Assembly (NCBI GenBank): GCA_029641185.1
Contig: JAPWGK010000006.1
Location: forward strand, 1,488,001-1,552,000
Direction of reading: 5' to 3'
Source of the DNA: Pseudofabraea citricarpa
Taxonomy: Eukaryota; Ascomycota; Leotiomycetes; Helotiales; Dermateaceae
Length of the DNA: 64,000 nt
Shown: positions 38,934 through 50,210 of the stretch, piece after piece
Layout of the letters: each line of letters opens with the position of its first letter
Position numbering within the stretch: the first letter of the stretch is position 1
The notes under the pieces: generated by a model
What the model was told of the DNA's origin: nothing
Database searches by the model: none
The model's input: the letters and a program-made list of their open reading frames with translations, nothing else
Made by a program: the position numbers and the translations under genes

Positions 38934-40768
38934 ATGACTCAGAATAACGCCAATCCGCCATCCAAATTTCTGGTGGACGAAGTCGAAGATGGAATCTGGT
39001 CTCCACAGTCTTGGCGTGTACGGGAACACCAAATGAAGCAGCCCACTATATATCCCCAAGAAGTTCTACCAGTCCTCCAAGCCACGACTGAACAACTCGA
39101 ACGACTCCCCCCTCTGGTCACGCCAACCGAAATCGTCAAGCTGAAGGCATCGCTACGCGATGTCGCCCAAGGCAAAGCATTTTTGCTTCAAGGCGGAGAC
39201 TGCGCCGAGCTTTTCGGTTATTGCCAACAAGGTCCAATTGAATCGAAGATTAAACTCTTGTTGCAAATGAGCATGGTTCTCATTTGGGGCGCAAACAAAC
39301 CTGTCGTTCGAATTGGCCGCATGGCTGGCCAGTACGCCAAACCTAGATCAAGTCCTACCGAAATTGTGGATGGCAAGGAAATCCCATCCTTTAGAGGTGA
39401 TATTCTCAATGGTTACTCGACTGAAGCAAGGCAGCTGGATCCCGCAAGACTCCTAACGTAAGTGTTTTCTGTCCTGTTTGTAGCATATGGGCATCCGCTG
39501 ACAACAGCTGTAGCGCCTACTTTTATTCAGCCAGCACTCTGAATTATATCCGAGGTGCCTTATCATCCGGACTTGCCGACCTCCACGGACCTCTTGACTG
39601 GGGACTCGGACATGTAAAAGACCAAGAACTGTCCTCGAAGTACCTCAGAATAGTCACGTCGATCACCGAATCCCTTCGTTTCATGAAAACCGTTGGTGCC
39701 GATACTGCTGGTCAGCTCCAAACAGTTGATTTCTACACCAGTCATGAAGCTCTTGTCCTCCAGTATGAAGAGCCCCTCACACGAAGACTTCGACAGCCAG
39801 CAAATACGCCAAAATCCTCGGAAATCTTTGGTGTTGACCTGCCCGAGGGTAAGGGACCTTATATGTCACGTGTGCCGATTTTCGACATTCCAGTTACAAG
39901 ACGTGGTGGTACAGTCGCTAGGCGAATACGACCGGAAGAGCTGCCACATATTCCTTTTCAGTGGAGGGAATTGATGAAGTGGGATATCTTTGGTTCTAGT
40001 GAAGCCAGAGACAGTTTGTTTTGTTGTATGGGAGAATGCCCCCTGTTGCTTTTTGTTGATCTTTGTATATATATATAGGCGCTGACTTGTTTAGCCAACC
40101 CGACATACGACCAAATCGTCGAAAGCTCAAAAGTACCCGACACTCACAATGCAGATGGTTCCGCTTACTACAATACATCTGCGCATTTCTTGTGGGTTGG
40201 AGACCGGACTCGCAACGTCAATGGAGCCCACGTCGAATACCTCCGTGGCATCCAGAATCCGATCGGCATCAAAGTTGGACCCACAACGTCTATTTCAGAC
40301 CTCCTAGGCCTTCTTCGAATTCTTAATCCAGCTTGCGAAGTCGGTAAGATTACGCTAATCACGAGATACGGTGCTTCCAAGGTCCGAGAGTTGCTTCCAA
40401 AGCACATTCGTGCTGTCGAGGATAGTGAATATGCACAGCGGTGTGTTTGGCAATGCGATCCCATGCATGGCAACGGAAGGACGACCAAGGAAGGTATCAA
40501 GACCAGGCATTTCATCGACATTTTCAATGAGCTTCTTGAGACCTTGGCGATTCACAAAGAGCAGAAGAGCTACCTGGGAGGTGTGCATCTGGAGTTGACA
40601 GGTGACCCCGTCACAGAGTGTGTTGGTGGCAGCGAGGGACTCCTCGAGAAGGACTTGAATCTGAATTACACAAGTTACTGCGATCCCAGATTGAATGAGA
40701 AGCAAGCCCTTGAGTTGGCGTTTTTGATTGCCGACCATTTCCGAGCTCAAGATGAGGTGAAGTCGTAA
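38934..40768 (+). CDS. Class II 3-deoxy-7-phosphoheptulonate synthase (DAHP synthase)
   Basis: This enzyme condenses phosphoenolpyruvate and erythrose 4-phosphate, the first step of the shikimate pathway. Class II motifs are clear: LLQGGDCAELF, RIGRMAGQYAKPRSSP, FRGDILNGY, LWVGDRTR, HVEYLRGIQNPIGIKVGP, WQCDPMHGN and GGVHLELTGDPVTECVGG. Intron 1 (39,458-39,513) is certain. The second junction is not. The acceptor before 40,095 is good, but donors at 40,014, 40,026 or 39,849 (GTAAGG) all keep frame. The first choice gives 565 aa with about 80 extra residues between the SHEALVLQYEEPLTRRL part and YYNTSAHFLWVGDRTR; the 39,849 donor removes most of that insert. Plant and bacterial class II enzymes have only a short link there. 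The product is expected to be cytosolic. Confidence 0.93.
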
Positions 40769-43019
40769 GGGATTTGGTGTTGGTGGCTTTTCCGTGTCAA
40801 AAAAAATATGGGCCATGTATCATGTTCTCATAATTGCTAAAAGCTCTTATCATTTTAGGCGCTTCGTCATCTGAGGCGTTTCGTATTTCTCGTTTGCATT
40901 GCCAGCGGCGCCTGGAGATTTGCTTGTTCATATGAGAGCATAGATTGCGGAAATGGGAGAAAACATATTTGCTTTAGCCAGCCGGCTGGCTGTGTATTGA
41001 AATCGAGTTGCTGCAAAGCAAAGTTTGCCAGATTCGTGAATGATTGTGTATTGCAGTCGTAACAAAGAATTAAGAACAATTCCATAAGTATGGACCACGC
41101 CCTAAGCTGAGGTGGCTTGTCTATATGATCAGTCAGTCTCTGATCCTTGACCAAACAAAGAAGGCGTAAGGGGATGACAACAAAATCACAGCTGACAACA
41201 GCATATTTAAATCCTTCCCATCCGGCGGAATAACAAACTTATTCCCGAAACTACACGGTTCCAGCCGTGAAGAAAGGTCCAAAGGAAGAAACATCCACCT
41301 ACTCTTGATACCTTTCAAGTGTGTCAACGGCTTCCTCCTTAGCACTTTTATGTGACTTTGATTCGGGTATATGAAAATGCTGCCGAGCGAGGTTTATATA
41401 TGCTTTGCCGGATTAGGCAGCGATCTGGCAAGTCTCTTTCGTATGAGTTCGGGATTATTAAGATGCGGCCCGAGGGGTGTTTGAACATGCTTTGGACATC
41501 GGGCAGGGATCTGGGAAGTTTCCCTTTTGATACCCATAAGCTCGGGAATATGAAGATATAACCTGGGGACGTTTGCATATGTTTGGGTAATGATCTGAGA
41601 AGTCTCCTATTTGATGCTTATGAGTTCAAGGATGTGGAAAAGCGTCCGAGCGAGGATCTGTATGCGTTTCGAGAAAGCAAGACGTCTGGTTTCTTCTTCC
41701 TTGATGCCTTTGAGTTCGGGAAGACAAAAGCACGATCCTGAGATGGCAGTAGTCTGCCTTTCATGTATCCTTGCTGTTGATAGATGCTTGATTTTGAAGG
41801 ATGCTGTCGTCAATGAACTGAGCAATGCCATGAATGGTATAATATCGTGGATGGTCGCTGGTGTTCAAAGTCAGTGAAAAGACAAAAGCATGCAAGATCA
41901 CATTGCGGAGAATGGCAGGCAGTTACTAAGAGTTGATCTGCCAATACTTCTCATGGATCTAGTGATCAATGTTGTTGTCGTGCAATACTTCAAGGCAGTG
42001 AAGCAGATTTGGGACGAGCCAACTTACTTCGTTGAACATCACCGGCTAAAGGCTCACCAGAGACAGTTGCAAGACACGACTTGTAGTGTGTGCTCTTTGA
42101 GGGTTGAAATGAGTCCTGCAGCACAGGAGTGCAACGTGCAATTGCTTCTTGGCCTCCGAAAACCTGTCGACTCGACACAGTCACAGCTGTCGGGCTAGCA
42201 AAACAACGACAGGAATGGGACGACAAGGCATTGCCCGCAGAGTTGGTACGATTTGTCTTTCAAAGCAACAAAATAGGACAATGGGTAGCTGGAAGAGAAA
42301 CGGTGTGAGTTGTTGATGGCCGTTGATGGTGTTGAAGTGGAAAGGTTGGCGAGACCAGCTCCCAAGCTGAGTTCATTTTCGGCAAGACGACGACGACTAG
42401 TCAGCTGCCTTCCACAACCAGCAACCTATATCACACGGGGCCTTCTGGACACGACCAGCCAAAGTCTGCTGACTGATTTCCATTAACAGCTGGTCGAGCA
42501 CAACAATTTCTAAGACACTCTTCCAGATTCCCAACACTTTCTTCTGTTTCCTGATTGATCGTTCCCGGTCGACATTCTTGGAAGGTTCTCTTACTATTGG
42601 GGATCCTCCATTTTAAAGCTGCTCACAGATTACAGAGTGGCCGGCAGGTGGCTATAGAATAACCAAGCATGAGGTATTGTCTGGAAGATGTGCCCGGACG
42701 ACTTTCTGTTTACGCTTAAGACAAAGCAATCCCCTAGGGTGTTTATCTTAGTCGGCAGCTTTTACGACTGGGCAAGGTGTTTCACTATGTGTCTAAAATT
42801 CTGAGTTTCCAGGTGCTGAATATACTGATTTCTCTTCCAGCAAGCTCTTGAAGTGGAGAGAACTGTATCCCAGGCAGTGAAAGAAGGCTACCCAAATTAT
42901 CTAGTTTATTAGATATTATGAGGTGTTTACATTAATGTTTTCATGATTGAAAGAGTAGTCATTATCATATGTCTTTCAGGGTGGCTGTGTGAAAGAGCGA
43001 TATCTATTCATGTTTTATT
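40769..43019. other. Intergenic region with a degenerate repeat
   Basis: No intact gene is supported in 2.25 kb. It contains the approximately 85-bp repeat array at 41,350-41,735. Frames at 41,890-42,198 (+) and 41,990-42,226 (-) overlap one another and look like chance. The part at 42,230-43,010 shows nothing recognisable. Confidence 0.55.
41350..41735 (+). repeat. Degenerate tandem repeat of about 85 bp, 4-4.5 copies
   Basis: The phrase GATCTGNNAAGTNTC starts at 41,422, 41,508 and 41,592, with a fainter copy at about 41,681 and a partial unit before 41,422. Each is followed by ATGAGTTCGGGA-like and GCCGAGCGAGG-like parts. On the + strand the units read in one frame from 41,352 to about 41,735 with a single TAA at 41,559. 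The frame gives units of about 28-29 residues with DAYEF and KRPSEDLY-type cores. It may be a fragment of a repeat protein gene or a non-coding minisatellite. Confidence 0.7.
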
Positions 43020-45008
43020 CTACGTAATAATCTCTAATTCATCATTATTTTCATCAATCGGCTTTTGTTTTTTGAGCCACTGTGTCTCCCATAACTTTTG
43101 ATATCTGCCTTCATTTCTACACAGTTCGTCATGTGTCCCTTTCTCCACAATCTGTCCTTCGTCAAGAACCAGAATTACATCAGCATCCATAACCGTACCC
43201 AAGCGATGGGCTATGACAAATGTGGTACGATTCATTGCCAGTCTCTGAAATGCTTCCTGTATCTGAACTTCAGTCACACTGTCAACGGCCGAGGTCGCTT
43301 CATCCAGAAGTATGATCCGAGAATTCTTCAACATGATGCGCGCGATCGAGATACGCTGCAACTCGCCACCCGACAGCTTGACTCCTCGCTCCCCAACTAT
43401 CGTGTCATACTGGTCTGGGAACGACATGATCTTGCTGTGGATACACGCAGCTTTGCTTGCCTCGATCACTTCCTCGTCGCTAGCGTCTAAACGAGCATAT
43501 CGGATGTTCTCCATGATTGAGAAATTGAAGAGAGAGGGATCTTGTGGTACAAGTCCGATAGCATCCCGCAAGCTCTTCATAGTGATGTCTCGAATGTTTT
43601 GACCATCAATAAGGATGCTGCCAGAAGTCGAATCGTAAAAGCGGAGAAGGAGTTTGAAAATCGTGGATTTACCAGATCCAGTCTCACCAACAAGTGCTAC
43701 TGTCTGGCCTGGTTTGACCGTGAACGAGATGTCTTTGAGGGTCTTCTTGCGTTCATCATAGAAGAAAGAGACGTCCCGGAAGCAGATCTCGCCCTTTGTG
43801 GTATGCAATGGATATGCAGTTGCACTATCAACGACGCTAGGTTTCTGACGCAAGACTCCCAAGACGCACTCGGCATCGACAAGATTGGATGTGATATCAT
43901 CAGAGATATAAGAAAGGACCCAGAGAGGCTGAGAGAAGACATCCCAGTACGAGCAGAGCGCCACAAAATTTCCTACAGGCTTGACTCCTTGCGAAACACG
44001 GTATGCAGCTAGAAGGAGGGACACCATACTGCCTAGCATAATTGTGACTTCGCGTGCAGCGTCAATGGCCTCGGCTACCGTCTTCATTGTAGTGAGGGAT
44101 GCAATTGTGTCGTGAAGTGAGTTCATGACTCGCTTGTGCTGGTACTTTTCTCTGCTGAAGCAGGAGATGGTGGACCAATTGCTGATGCCCTCGAGCTGAG
44201 TCTTGCTCAGCATGCGTTCGTTTTTCGAGTACACCCTTCGCTTGCGGGCTTCCAACACAGTTCCTCTCCAAGTAATGAGCCCATAAACAACCGAAATGAC
44301 CACCATGATGCAGGCAAAATAATAGTCAAAGAGATAGGTGACGTAGAAGAGCGCTATGACAAGATCCAAGATGATGGGAGCAACTTCGAAAAGCAACAGC
44401 CGCATCAACGCGATCAGAGAGCCACCCTGCTCAATGGCCTTTGTAAGCTCTCCGCTGTCTTTGTTGACGTGGAAATCCATCGATAGGCTCATGATGTGGC
44501 GGAATATCTCATCCTTCAATTGTTTCGTGGACCAGTTATCGACTTGGAGTTCGAGAAGTGTTTGGATTGCTCCTCGAGTTCCATGCGAGTTCAGAAATTG
44601 GAGGACAAACCACCAGACGACTTCTTTCCATGGCAACTCGCCAGTTCCATAGATTTGGGTGAGTTTATCAACGATGACTCCCTGCTGCTGAGGTATGAGA
44701 ACATTTAGAATCCGTTCTGCAATGACACAAACACTGATCAAAACGAGATAGAGTTGGATTTTCGGCTGGTTCCGTGGTACAAGATGCGGTACAAAGATGG
44801 AGAAGTTCTTTATATAACCCCACCATCCACCCGATTCTTTTAGAAGCCTCTTGTGTTGTTCGATCTCCTCTCTATCATCGTCTATGGATCCATCGTCGCT
44901 GGAGGGAATACTTGGGTATTCTTGTTCAATTGACTGCTTTCTTACAGAGGCGGAATCTGGTATATGACTTTGTAGCAGAGGTTGTCTTTCGACATCGAAG
45001 TCTGCCAT
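43020..45008 (-). CDS. HMT1/ABCB-type half-size ABC transporter
   Basis: A single exon encodes 662 aa. An acidic N-terminus with the di-leucine-like ERQPLL is followed by a six-helix transmembrane domain (about residues 80-390) and a nucleotide-binding domain. The latter shows Walker A GETGSGKST (441-449), Q-loop LVPQDPSLFNFS, signature LSGGELQRISIAR (545 onward), Walker B IILLDEATSAVDS and H-loop VIAHRLG. The sequence is of the HMT1/ATM1 class, which pumps metal-thiol conjugates or related compounds into vacuoles or out of mitochondria. There is no mitochondrial presequence, and the ERQPLL motif suits vacuolar sorting, so a vacuolar role is the better guess. Classical HMT1 proteins have an extra N-terminal membrane domain that is absent here. 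The ATG at 45,008 has a good context (ACAATGGC). Confidence 0.92.
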   Translation of the reverse strand: MADFDVERQPLLQSHIPDSASVRKQSIEQEYPSIPSSDDGSIDDDREEIEQHKRLLKESGGWWGYIKNFSIFVPHLVPRNQPKIQLYLVLISVCVIAERILNVLIPQQQGVIVDKLTQIYGTGELPWKEVVWWFVLQFLNSHGTRGAIQTLLELQVDNWSTKQLKDEIFRHIMSLSMDFHVNKDSGELTKAIEQGGSLIALMRLLLFEVAPIILDLVIALFYVTYLFDYYFACIMVVISVVYGLITWRGTVLEARKRRVYSKNERMLSKTQLEGISNWSTISCFSREKYQHKRVMNSLHDTIASLTTMKTVAEAIDAAREVTIMLGSMVSLLLAAYRVSQGVKPVGNFVALCSYWDVFSQPLWVLSYISDDITSNLVDAECVLGVLRQKPSVVDSATAYPLHTTKGEICFRDVSFFYDERKKTLKDISFTVKPGQTVALVGETGSGKSTIFKLLLRFYDSTSGSILIDGQNIRDITMKSLRDAIGLVPQDPSLFNFSIMENIRYARLDASDEEVIEASKAACIHSKIMSFPDQYDTIVGERGVKLSGGELQRISIARIMLKNSRIILLDEATSAVDSVTEVQIQEAFQRLAMNRTTFVIAHRLGTVMDADVILVLDEGQIVEKGTHDELCRNEGRYQKLWETQWLKKQKPIDENNDELEIIT

Positions 45009-45504
45009 TGTTGTATTCTTGGGTCCGATGACCACTATATCAGATCTCAGAGGTTATAAAAGAGAATTTAGCGAATAGAAGCGCTAGGAGAAATAGAGTT
45101 TGACGCCGTTTGAATTGACCCCAAAACAAAAGTTACTGTAGAGAGAACCTTCGGCGTTTTTAAGGCTCCAAACAGATATAACGACCCATCGCAGATTATC
45201 GTTAAGGCGCAATGACCGAATTGAGGCTCAGCTAGAAGAGTCCGTATTGACTGCCCGATGAGTCTTCAACGGGGGGCTGAGGCTTGACTCACAGCCGTCT
45301 TACGTAAATGAGTCAATCCTGTAATCCTTCGGCACTCAATCCAAGTGCCGCTCAATAACCGTTTTATTGTTGTTATCCTTGAACCTTATTTCATCCTACA
45401 TACTGATAAGCATATAGCACCAAGATCGCAGTAGTGTTGAATTCCATTCGGTCGGCAGTATATTTAATTCATATTGAACTGGCTATTATAATAGTAGATG
45501 TCAA
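45009..45504. other. Promoter of the ABC transporter gene
   Basis: This space lies between two minus-strand genes. It includes the 3' end of the mannosyltransferase transcript and the ABC transporter promoter. No distinct motif could be assigned. Confidence 0.5.
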
Positions 45505-46831
45505 TTATACATGGGCCCATCCATTGTGAACGAGAACTTGCATCTCGTTAATGATGCAGTGATGACTACCATCTTCGCTACTAACGTTTTGGTGTAGCCT
45601 CACTGCCTCGTCTTGCCAAGTTTGAATTCTAGCATCTACAATGCGTTTTTCCAAAACTCTTCCCGGAACCCCAGTCCATCGAGCCCACCTATTTTCCCAA
45701 ATGCCTGCTAATTTCGCTCCTCGGCCTGGCCACGGACCGGTTGGATGTACATGTTTGCTCGCTTGCGGGTTGTATGAGACTCTCACGTTTGGGTTGAGCC
45801 AAACACCATGTACCGACGTCAGCCGGTTGTCGGCATGGATAAGGCAACATTCTGACCCTTCCAGATGCTGAAGGGCAAGATCATCAGGTATCCCTCGAAA
45901 TTGTAGTGGTGGATCAGAGTAAAATGGATCTGCTTGAAAGACGACCATGCCATTCCAGCACGATTTCACAGGCACCGGAGAGTTCGAAATCATAGCGCTC
46001 CGTGACTCAGTAGCGAGAAAGAATGGCCAGCTCTGAGTGACTGTTTTCGCGCCTGATATGTCACGTAGGGCAAAGGTGTCGTAATATAGAGGAGGGATTG
46101 AGAAGTCGAGTGCACACACAGCAGCATAACTGCCGTTTCTGGTTCCAATGAGCGTAGTGACATCCTCGGTCTGAGGTAAGAGTAATATGTTAGTATAATT
46201 TGGTGCATAACCGAGGAAGACTCACCGTAAAGATAACATCATTCAACCACAAGATCTTGTCAAAAGATCGCTTCTCTTTCCCATCTGTTCTTTCTGCGAG
46301 ATATCTCAATTTGTCCATTACCCGATTCCGTATGCCGGCTAGATACGGTATTCGTCGCAATTCTCTCTTTCCCCTGCTTGTCCAAATCCATCCATCCTCT
46401 TCCAGGCCAGGTATTCTTTCGACCGCATCTTTATGAGTTTCTTCATACAGTTCGATACTCCTCTCTACTCCCATCTTCTCCAATTGAGAATCCAAATCTC
46501 TCAGAGCACCCTTCGTATCATCCCAACTACCACCTTCAACAATAGAGATGTAGATATTTTCTGCCCCGAAGTGCCTCACCAAGTCCAAGACTGCAGCGTT
46601 CCAGTGGGAGCGTATGATCAATTCGTTATTCCAATGAATGCTGGCGATAAATATACGGTCCTTGTGCAAGGACGGAGCTGCCGAGGGAGAAATTTGATGG
46701 GATGAAGACGAACTGACAGTGAGGGTAAGGAATAGCTTAATTGAAAGCACAACAAGTAGAAATAGAAGAGTTGGACGCACCCAACGAGTATATCCTCGTC
46801 TCAACCGGCGAACTCGACTTAGTGACGGCAT
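45505..46831 (-). CDS. CAP59/CMT1-type alpha-1,3-mannosyltransferase, type II membrane protein
   Basis: Two exons (intron 46,171-46,225) give 423 aa. A short basic N-terminus is followed by one membrane anchor (about residues 19-38) and a Ser-rich stem, the layout of a Golgi type II glycosyltransferase. The catalytic part has the features of the cryptococcal CMT1/CAP59 family: FIASIHWNNE, the IYISIVEGGSWDDTK block, KILWLNDVIFT with the ND motif at the exon border, YAAVCALDFS, and SCWNGMVVFQADPF. Founding members in Cryptococcus are tied to alpha-1,3-mannose transfer and capsule formation. In ascomycetes the acceptor is mostly unknown. The ATG at 46,831 is the first in frame; the frame upstream has only a TTG. 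Confidence 0.9.
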
Positions 46832-48592
46832 ATCGAGACGCGCAAACTTTAATTGAATTAAGCACTCCCATCTTTGCAACGGAGTTTGAAAGTCTGTATT
46901 TCATCGAACAAAGAGGGGCTAGCTGTGCTTGAAGTTTTGTGTAACGTCAGATTTGGAATACGACCAAAAGACGCCTCCTATGCAACCAGTAAAGATCAAC
47001 AAATCCCATGCCGGCTACCACGCCCCGAGATTCCAACAATAGAATTTGAGATCTTGGAAATTGCAAATTTGAAAAGTGACAATGATAGAATCCCTTACTT
47101 GCTGCATGTCTCACAATATCAGACTGGCAGATTACTTTGAATTGCCTGAGAATAAATGATGAATACTTTGAAGAGCTTTGATTTCAGGACATATTTATTA
47201 AGATTAATTGAGAGAGGCTTGACACAATACTCTAGAATTATCGTCTAGTTGAGATGGGAACTCCGAACTATATATTAGTACGGAAACGAAGAAACAGTCG
47301 TCAATAATTAACTAATAATTATTTACTGACCACTAGCAAGGAAATTTCAGAATTTCTATACAGAATCCCCAATATGAGGTGCTATTTTCTGTTAATGGAA
47401 ATAATTCAAATTCAAATGCTCTATAACTTGTGGAAGATTATGCACCCGATCTGTAAGGAGATTACTAAGCCACATGAGAGAAGCAGGACAACACATTGTG
47501 CTGTATGTATTTGGCAGCCAAAAACATTGAACACTTGTTTCTTTGTTCCGGTAAAATTATCATCCTCATCACGTTTGAAAAGTACAGATTCTCTTCAAAA
47601 GATGGCAGCAAGACTTTCACTCGGAAGGCATTTGGTTTTGAAGCACAATGTTATACTCTTGCGTATTTAACCCCTCTTCAAGTCCTCTCGTTGAGATACG
47701 AGTAATTTAATACTTTGTGAATCAGTGCCAGAGCCGAAGATCTCTTTTTCTACACGGGATCAGTCGCGATCGAAGTTACCTCATCTAATCCTTCAACCCG
47801 AGCTTGAGTTTCTGGTTGTTTTCTCTTGGATTAGACTTCGTTACTTAGTACCTGCAATTGGGTGTATTTATTCCTTCGAAGAAGTATGTCAGGAGTGGTC
47901 GTTACGATATGTTGTTCCTTCAAGCAATCAAGACGTGGAAAACTGGGCTCGTTCAACTATTATTTGGCATAAAGATGAGAAACCACTGTTTGAGAGAGAT
48001 ACTGACTTAGCCGACTACTACTGGGATCCATCCAGAGATGCGCATTCCAAGGTTCTAAATATTGGACCGATTAATGAATTCTTTTAAAAAAAGGGAAAAC
48101 TTTTACCGTTGATGGTGTGCATTTATTGGCAATTAGATAGCAAGTTGTCATTTTGCCTGCATACCGCTGCCAGATATCAGACTGAACAGGAGCTGGAGAT
48201 CATGGAGATGGTAATTATAGGATAGCTACAGGCCGTTATAAGAGTGTCATAAGGACAGAGTCTCGGGTACATGTTGCAAAATGTTAGTTTTATGATTTGT
48301 TTTATATCAATGGAGGAGGTTCAAACCCAGTCAAATACAACTTCGAATTTCTTTTGTTGAATTTAATGCGCGTGAACTTTCCAAGCAATTGAATTAAGAG
48401 ATTATTTACTCCTTTCCACCAGTAATTGAAATACATTATTTACTATAAAACCGTCATAAGCGGCGGATAAATACTTAAGTGGCTGTTCTAGTCACCGGCA
48501 ACAGAAATAATACACTTAGCCCGTCGGGCCAGCAATCTGATCACACCTTGCATATTTTGACGGGCCGAAGTAACTCTTCAAAATTCGACATA
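46832..48592. other. Intergenic region with an unresolved coding-like stretch
   Basis: The left part is the 5' flank of the mannosyltransferase. At 47,374-48,087 three + strand frames of 69-120 codons overlap end to end (see the separate entry). The rest (48,090-48,590) is A/T-rich and shows nothing I can name. Confidence 0.5.
47497..48087 (+). pseudogene. Possible decayed gene, family unknown
   Basis: A frame ending at 47,705 contains YRFSSKDGSKTFTRKAFGFE. A second frame at 47,725-48,087 ends in LADYYWDPSRDAHSKVL. Both look like real protein in composition, with tryptophans and charged turns. They are in different frames, separated by about 20 nt with a stop, and no intron with both sites joins them. 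A frameshifted or degenerate gene is the simplest reading, but chance cannot be excluded. I do not recognise a family. Confidence 0.35.
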
Positions 48593-50210
48593 TTAAACCC
48601 CCTTGACTAAGAGCTGCTTCTCCTTCTTCAACTGTTGAGCCACAGAAACTGGGATCTTCAGCGTGTTAGCAACAATATCAGGAGGTGTAAGCGCAAGCCA
48701 TTGAGTCAACGAGATATCCGCAACGCGATCGGACTTGTATATTTCAATCCAGACAAGATTCTCAGTCTCGGATGTATTCTCGATGTAATGGCCTAATTGA
48801 ATATTTGTTAAAACAGTCTGAACATAAAATCTTGGGTGGAAAATCACCAACCACTGTTGTCAGGAAAGACTGCTGTATCACCAGAGCTAAAATCAATTGT
48901 TCGTGCAGTAGCTCCACCAATGAAAACTGTTGCACGTCCTGTGCCACTATGAAAGTAAAGCCATTCAGCCGCCTTGTATCTCTGTCAGTGAACGTTGCAA
49001 AAAGCATCTATAGATCATATACACACGTTTGGATGCCAATGAAGCTCTCTAAGACCTTGAGGTTCAAGACTGACAACTGTAGCGGCAATAGTCGTAGCGA
49101 TTGGAAAGTTGCGAGAATCAATGATGGATAGATTCCCAGCTCCTCCTGGAACTGGGACTGCAGCTTTCGTTTGAGAATTATGAAACACATATGAGTTATC
49201 TCCTGTGATTCCACTCTCAGATGGGCTGGAGGTGGTGACAGTCCCATTTATTATGTAGGGGTCTGTTGATGGGACGTTCTGGAATACCGATTCGTTGAGA
49301 CCGAAATTCTTAGCGAGGATTGATTTTGGAGTATGTGCAACCCAGTCATCTACCATAAATGTAGTGCTAGATAATATTAATATTTTTTCATGAGCGTGAA
49401 AGAAAAAAAAGCTCACCCGATTTTATCAAAGTTACCTAGCATAAATTAGCATTTTTGCCTTGAAATTGACTCGAATTGACTGACCTTCATCAAATACCAA
49501 AAGATATTCATTCTCGTCCTCAAGTCCTGTTATATGTGAGTTCTTGAAGTATGAAATTGTCTGAAAATCAACCATACCTTGAATGGTGTGTGCAGAGCCC
49601 TTGGGAAAGTACCAAATATCACCAACTTCAAGCTTCTCTACCTGGTAACCGCCGTTTTCATCCACGGCCGAAATTAGAACACTCCCGGCATATACATAAC
49701 CCCATTCAGCCTACGGAATCATAAATATAGGTTTAGAAACCAACGCAAGTTGATAAACTTACTACTGTATGCCAATGAAGCTCCCGCAACGCTCCTTTAT
49801 GGAGGTGTTGTTGGGCAGCGGCAATGTCGGGACTAGATGGCAAATCCGTAACGACTTGCTCACGGGTCCATCCACCGTTGAAGATCCTAGCTTTGGAATC
49901 GCTGAAACTCCATTTTAGGTTTGGCACAACTCCGCTATCTGTTGATTGCTGACCGAGATTATCGGGATTGGCGAGATCGATTTGAGGGTTCGTGCCACCT
50001 GGGGGTGAAAGTAAGTAGATAATTTTCACCGTAATTTTCATGGGAGCATCAATGTAAGTTCGACAACATACCGAGAATTGGACCACCCTTTCCTTTGCCG
50101 TCTTGAGGTTGTCCGGCAGCGAAGCCTTTGTCATCTCGCTTCTCTACATGACGTGCGGCAGTCAGAGACACAATAGGAGCAATCCAAAAAGCGAGATTAG
50201 CGAGCTTCAT
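48593..50210 (-). CDS. oxdC: Secreted bicupin oxalate decarboxylase
   Basis: Eight exons give 409 aa; introns are 49,999-50,071, 49,711-49,762, 49,527-49,577, 49,436-49,484, 49,367-49,416, 48,973-49,026 and 48,793-48,851. A signal peptide with a following KR processing site precedes two cupin domains. Each holds the metal-binding set: ELHWHTVAEWGYV (about 119-131) with SAHTIQG, and ELHWHPNAAEWLYF (about 297-310) with the later GHYIENT histidine. Such enzymes use Mn to turn oxalate into formate and CO2 outside the cell. Two very short exons (42 and 19 nt) encode the LVFDEGNFDKIG link. The family could also include oxalate oxidase activity. I infer decarboxylase from the two intact domains. The gene is divergent from the beta-propeller gene at 51.6 kb. 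Confidence 0.92.
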
